A DNA stretch of 64,000 nucleotides from Larimichthys crocea (Eukaryota > Chordata > Actinopteri > Sciaenidae), in assembly GCF_000972845.2 (NCBI RefSeq), contig NC_040027.1, positions 16,864,410 through 16,928,409 on the forward strand, written 5' to 3'. The position numbers were made by a program, and so were the translations under genes. The notes beneath the pieces are model-generated. The model saw nothing but the letters and a program-made list of their open reading frames with translations. It made no database searches and was not told the origin of the DNA. This document shows positions 50,401 through 64,000 of this stretch, in pieces. Within the stretch, counting starts at the first letter, position 1, and every line of letters starts with the position of its first letter.

Positions 50401-50590
50401 TAATTACTTTTCTTCTTACCTTACTATTATATGAACTGTCTGATTAAAAAGACAATTGTTTTAGAAAACATTCCTTTATTATCCTCATTATTGTTCAACC
50501 TTAGTCCAACATATTTTTTCATTTAATTTGTTTATAATTCTCAAATGAATTTTTACTTTCTGTTTTGTCATTATCAGTGAGAAGTTATGA
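47056..50590 (+). CDS. hmg20b: HMG20B (BRAF35-like) HMG-box protein, complete, 8 exons
   Basis: HMG20B is a nuclear HMG-box protein that joins the LSD1/CoREST histone demethylase complex. Exons: 47056-47136, 48004-48204, 48518-48638, 48815-48867, 48959-49025, 49234-49449, 49623-49755, 50578-50590. They total 885 nt, giving 294 residues plus TGA; mammalian HMG20B is slightly longer (about 317). Residues 1-27 are an acidic/Gln-rich leader, 28-43 a Lys/Arg-rich nuclear-signal-like stretch ([13 protein letters not shown]), and about 48-115 the HMG box ([14 protein letters not shown]... LGAEWTRL...). A coiled coil follows at about 155-235 ([18 protein letters not shown]...). The family SVPLPGTGETP motif and a C-terminal SEKL come last. 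HMG20A is the alternative; the ending (compare SEHL in mammalian 20B) and the location near eef2 favour 20B. Confidence 0.93.
47330..47488 (+). mobile_element. LINE-like 3' tail with (TATC/TGTC)n in hmg20b intron 1
   Basis: GCTGCTGCTGCTGCACTGTAATTTCCCAGCTTGGGATAAATAAAG leads into a mixed TATC/TGTC tract (47398-47488). This is the usual 3' end of fish L2/CR1-type non-LTR retrotransposons. Only the tail remains and no reverse transcriptase remnant is visible. Confidence 0.55.
49900..50025 (+). mobile_element. Second LINE-like 3' tail in hmg20b intron 7
   Basis: GAATTTCCCCGTTCATGGGATTAATAAAGTATATCTAAATA (49984-50024) is a degenerate version of the same kind of non-LTR tail. Just before it lies an imperfect hairpin, GGCATAGACATG...CATGTCTATGCC (near 49890-49920). 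About 60 bases after this hairpin are missing in the damaged copy (39840-39860). Confidence 0.45.
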
Positions 50591-51440
50591 GGAGACTCCA
50601 GCTGGAGACCTTTTCATTCTCGCACCAGAGGGAACACATGACAGGCCCTGTGCCATGTGCCACAGAGCATGTGGGTATCTCAAGGATAGTAAAGGCAAGG
50701 GTACAAACACTTTAAGAGCGGCCACGTCTACTATGCTTCTGTATTCTGTAGAATATGTGTATTCATACACATGAGTTTTTGTGAATGTAAATTTGTGTGG
50801 CGGTGTTGAGGATTTTTACAGTTCAGGAATTTCATCAAATGTAATTTTATCTTATAAGCTGCTTTAATTATTAGATTAAGATTGGCCTTAACCCTATTGT
50901 GTAGTATCAGTAATTACTACAGGCCCATGACCTGTCCAAAAAGATGAGCCTAATTCTTAGTTTACAACGAATGCCATGTGGCATTTGGTGGTACGTAGTG
51001 TTATTTAGAGTGCATGGAGAAAAAAAAAACTGGAAATGTTGAAAATGAAATGTTTGAATTTACATTGATAATGGCAGGCTATTGAATAGACACGCAGTTT
51101 CACATGTTGTAAGAATATTATATATTTGTGAAGTATATTTGTATTTTCTGAAATGTTCATTAAACCATACTGAAAATATTTCCAACAAAACGCAAATGTG
51201 TGACATTTTGCTTATTTAAAAAATGTTATGAGACACATCTTGCTATTTAAAAAAAAAAAGAAAAAAAAAGAAAAGGCAATCAATCAATCAATCATCAATC
51301 AGACTGGTTATAAAGGAAACGCCATCTCATCAAAAATGAAGGTCCAAAATATGTGACAGTGACAGACAAAATAAATAATAGTAATAATAATGTAACAGAT
51401 GTATGAATGTAGAAATGTGTAAATAGACAAATAAATATAG
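50591..51440 (+). other. hmg20b: hmg20b 3' UTR (probable)
   Basis: After the stop codon, AATAAA hexamers occur at 51370-51375 and 51430-51435, with an ATTAAA earlier near 51.16 kb. The open stretch right after the stop (50592-50770) is in another frame and has no recognisable domain, so it is read as untranslated. Confidence 0.45.
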
Positions 51441-52760
51441 TTCAAGTAAAGATTTTATCTCTTAAGTCTCTGTTGCCCTCAGGTCTTCAGGGAGGCTGTA
51501 CCACGTGGACCACAGTGAGAAAAAGAGTTTAAATCACTTTATGACGTAACTTCTTTCACCCTCTCAAACATGCAACGATAGACACCGCTAGAAGTAACTG
51601 GTGAAATATATGATTTTGTGTAATTTTGGTGAAGACTAAAGGAGAAAATGTAAAGATACAGTGGATGTTGTGATCCAGCAGGGTGCGCTGTTGGCCCGCA
51701 CAGGTCTTTAAAAAGTCCAGACTCTTGGAATGACCTGTGGTTTAACACCACTGAGACTGAGGCTCAGATTTTGACCGTGAGATACTCCATCACACCAAGG
51801 CACAAATGATCTATTTTTCTTTTTCTGCACTTTGTGTTTAGTTCATCTGTTTCCCGTCAAGTATCACTGAACTCAAACATTAGCTTCTGTAGTGGCCATT
51901 TTACCACAAGCTCCAAGTTCCTAGGACACTTCCACGTCTGATGAGTGTATCTTATTTTGACTCGTGTCCATAAGCTTCATACAGTCTTCTTGTAAAAATC
52001 CAGTGTAACCACTATGCAACGACGAAGGCACACTAGAAAAATGATTAATTTAAATATTAACTCACAGCGCTCAATCCATTATGGACTTGATGCTCTACTT
52101 CACATGGTTTACACACTTGCATGGTCAGAAATGTGTGTATTGCCATGATTTTCCATGTGCATTCAGAACTGCCTTAAGGCATTACCAACTTACTTAAAAC
52201 AGAACAGAAGCAACTAAAAACAACCTGAGCTTCACCCACTGTTCAACATACACATTGACTTTACATATACATAACATGTTATAACATTTTTGACTTAAGT
52301 GGCTCTCACATCTTACAGGAAAGCTCCTGAACTGACATTTTTTAATCTTAAACTCCCAAATAAGTGATCATCACTGTATGATTATAAACAGTATGTTGCA
52401 AGTTGCACATGAGCATCCTGTCTTGAACACAAAATAATCTGATTCATAAAAAAATATTTTTAAACATACTTTCCAGTTAGAGGAAGTGACACAGACGCTC
52501 TACTGTCAGTGTATGTGAAGATGAATATCCTTTACTGACTCACTGCTAAGTAATCATTACCCAGAACTCATTTGGAGTTGTAGTGTTTCCTTAGAAATTG
52601 GGCTGTGTTATGTTTACAAAATCAATTATGACAATATTTTTCATCTCCATGGTGATACTGTGATTGTATATGAGGATACCAAGTCAGGATTTCTTAAGAT
52701 ATGTCTGAGAAATATGGGAAACATGAAGGGAGAGGCTAACAATCAGGTGTTTCAGCATCT
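51440..52760. other. Intergenic DNA between hmg20b and unc13a
   Basis: No exon, RNA gene or clear repeat was recognised. The stretch is present twice, with the damaged copy at about 41.28-42.53 kb. Confidence 0.5.
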
Positions 52761-52769
52761 CCATCCCCC

Positions 52770-52822
52770 ACAACACACACACACACGCACACACACACAC
52801 ACACATATATACACACACACAC
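52770..52822. repeat. (CA)n microsatellite upstream of unc13a
   Basis: CA-rich tract broken by CG and TATATA. It lies directly upstream of the unc13a promoter region. Confidence 0.85.
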
Positions 52823-52829
52823 CCCCACC

Positions 52830-53202
52830 ACCACCGCTCTGACGTCACTGCCAGGCGCTGTCCACAGCAGCGGTGGTGCTGAAGCTGAACAAGATGGCTG
52901 TATGTTGTGGAGCGGACAGCTGAGAGAGAAAAAGGGGGGCGAAAAGAGTCTCAAATTTAAAAAGACACGCCGTAAAAAAAGACGAGAGGGATTGCGACGC
53001 TGGCGTTCACTCTCAAAGTGTGAAGACTTTTATTTTTGCCAAGCGTAGCGAGCCCCTGCCAGGCCCCTGTCTCTGCTGGCGACGGCAGGCTTCTCCATCT
53101 CCAGCCCCGGCGATTCATTCCCAGGCTACACTTTGCACAAATTAGCTCAATTACGGAAGCTTGTGAAGAAGCTGGACCCTGTATTAAAGGCGCATATAAG
53201 AA
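52830..53202 (+). promoter_or_regulatory. unc13a: unc13a 5' leader and probable promoter with CRE
   Basis: A perfect CRE palindrome TGACGTCA (52840-52847) starts a GC-rich block of about 320 bases that contains CAGCAGCGGTGGTGC and GCGACGCTGGCG. The block ends at the first coding exon. No TATA box was seen. CRE sites are common at neuronal gene promoters. Activity is inferred from position and composition only. Confidence 0.5.

Positions 53203-64000
<10,798 letters not shown>

Noticed and set aside
50592..50774. Extra C-terminal coding exon after hmg20b
   Set aside because: It is in a different frame from the exon ending SEKL-stop, shows no domain, and fits a 3' UTR.

Overview
The window is a piece of a ray-finned fish (teleost, probably percomorph) nuclear scaffold. 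The evidence is vertebrate-style split genes with GT-AG introns, AT-rich intergenic DNA, typical fish SINE/LINE remnants and tetranucleotide satellites, and the proteins eEF2, HMG20B and UNC13A. All three genes lie on the + strand.

Layout. 1-21,090 has no gene I can identify. It holds old repeats (about 0.70-1.09, 4.65-4.77, 14.13-14.79 and 19.73-19.87 kb) and two unexplained open stretches at 4.7-5.6 kb. 21,094-28,320 is a complete eef2 gene: TATA box, TOP-type start, 13 exons and 858 codons, with a box C/D snoRNA matching SNORD37 in intron 6. 28,320-31,330 is intergenic, with a CpG/NRF1-rich promoter-like patch near 29.6-30.2 kb, and ends in the hmg20b promoter. 31,331-43,600 is a second, damaged copy of the stretch from eef2 intron 7 through hmg20b to unc13a exon 1, interrupted by a 10-N gap at 36,797-36,806. 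43,600-46,250 is a strange pyrimidine-rich sequence with no counterpart elsewhere in the window. 46,253-53,830 is the good copy of the hmg20b promoter, hmg20b (8 exons, 294 codons) and unc13a exon 1. 53,225 to the end is unc13a exons 2-9 (first 224 residues), running off the window.

Main interpretation. The true locus is most simply eef2 - hmg20b - unc13a in tandem. The block 31,331-46,252 looks like a false duplication: an alternative, poorly polished haplotype or long-read gap-fill placed between two contig ends that overlap each other (30,838-31,330 matches 46,253-46,800). The damaged copy differs mostly by scattered one-base deletions, as common in exons as in introns. They break every reading frame and several splice sites. 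That is the pattern of uncorrected sequencing rather than of an evolving pseudogene.

The genes do not form a pathway. eEF2 drives ribosomal translocation, its intronic snoRNA guides 28S rRNA methylation, HMG20B is a chromatin subunit (LSD1/CoREST type), and UNC13A primes synaptic vesicles. No virus, mobile-element gene of recognisable coding capacity, CRISPR array or new defence-like system was found.
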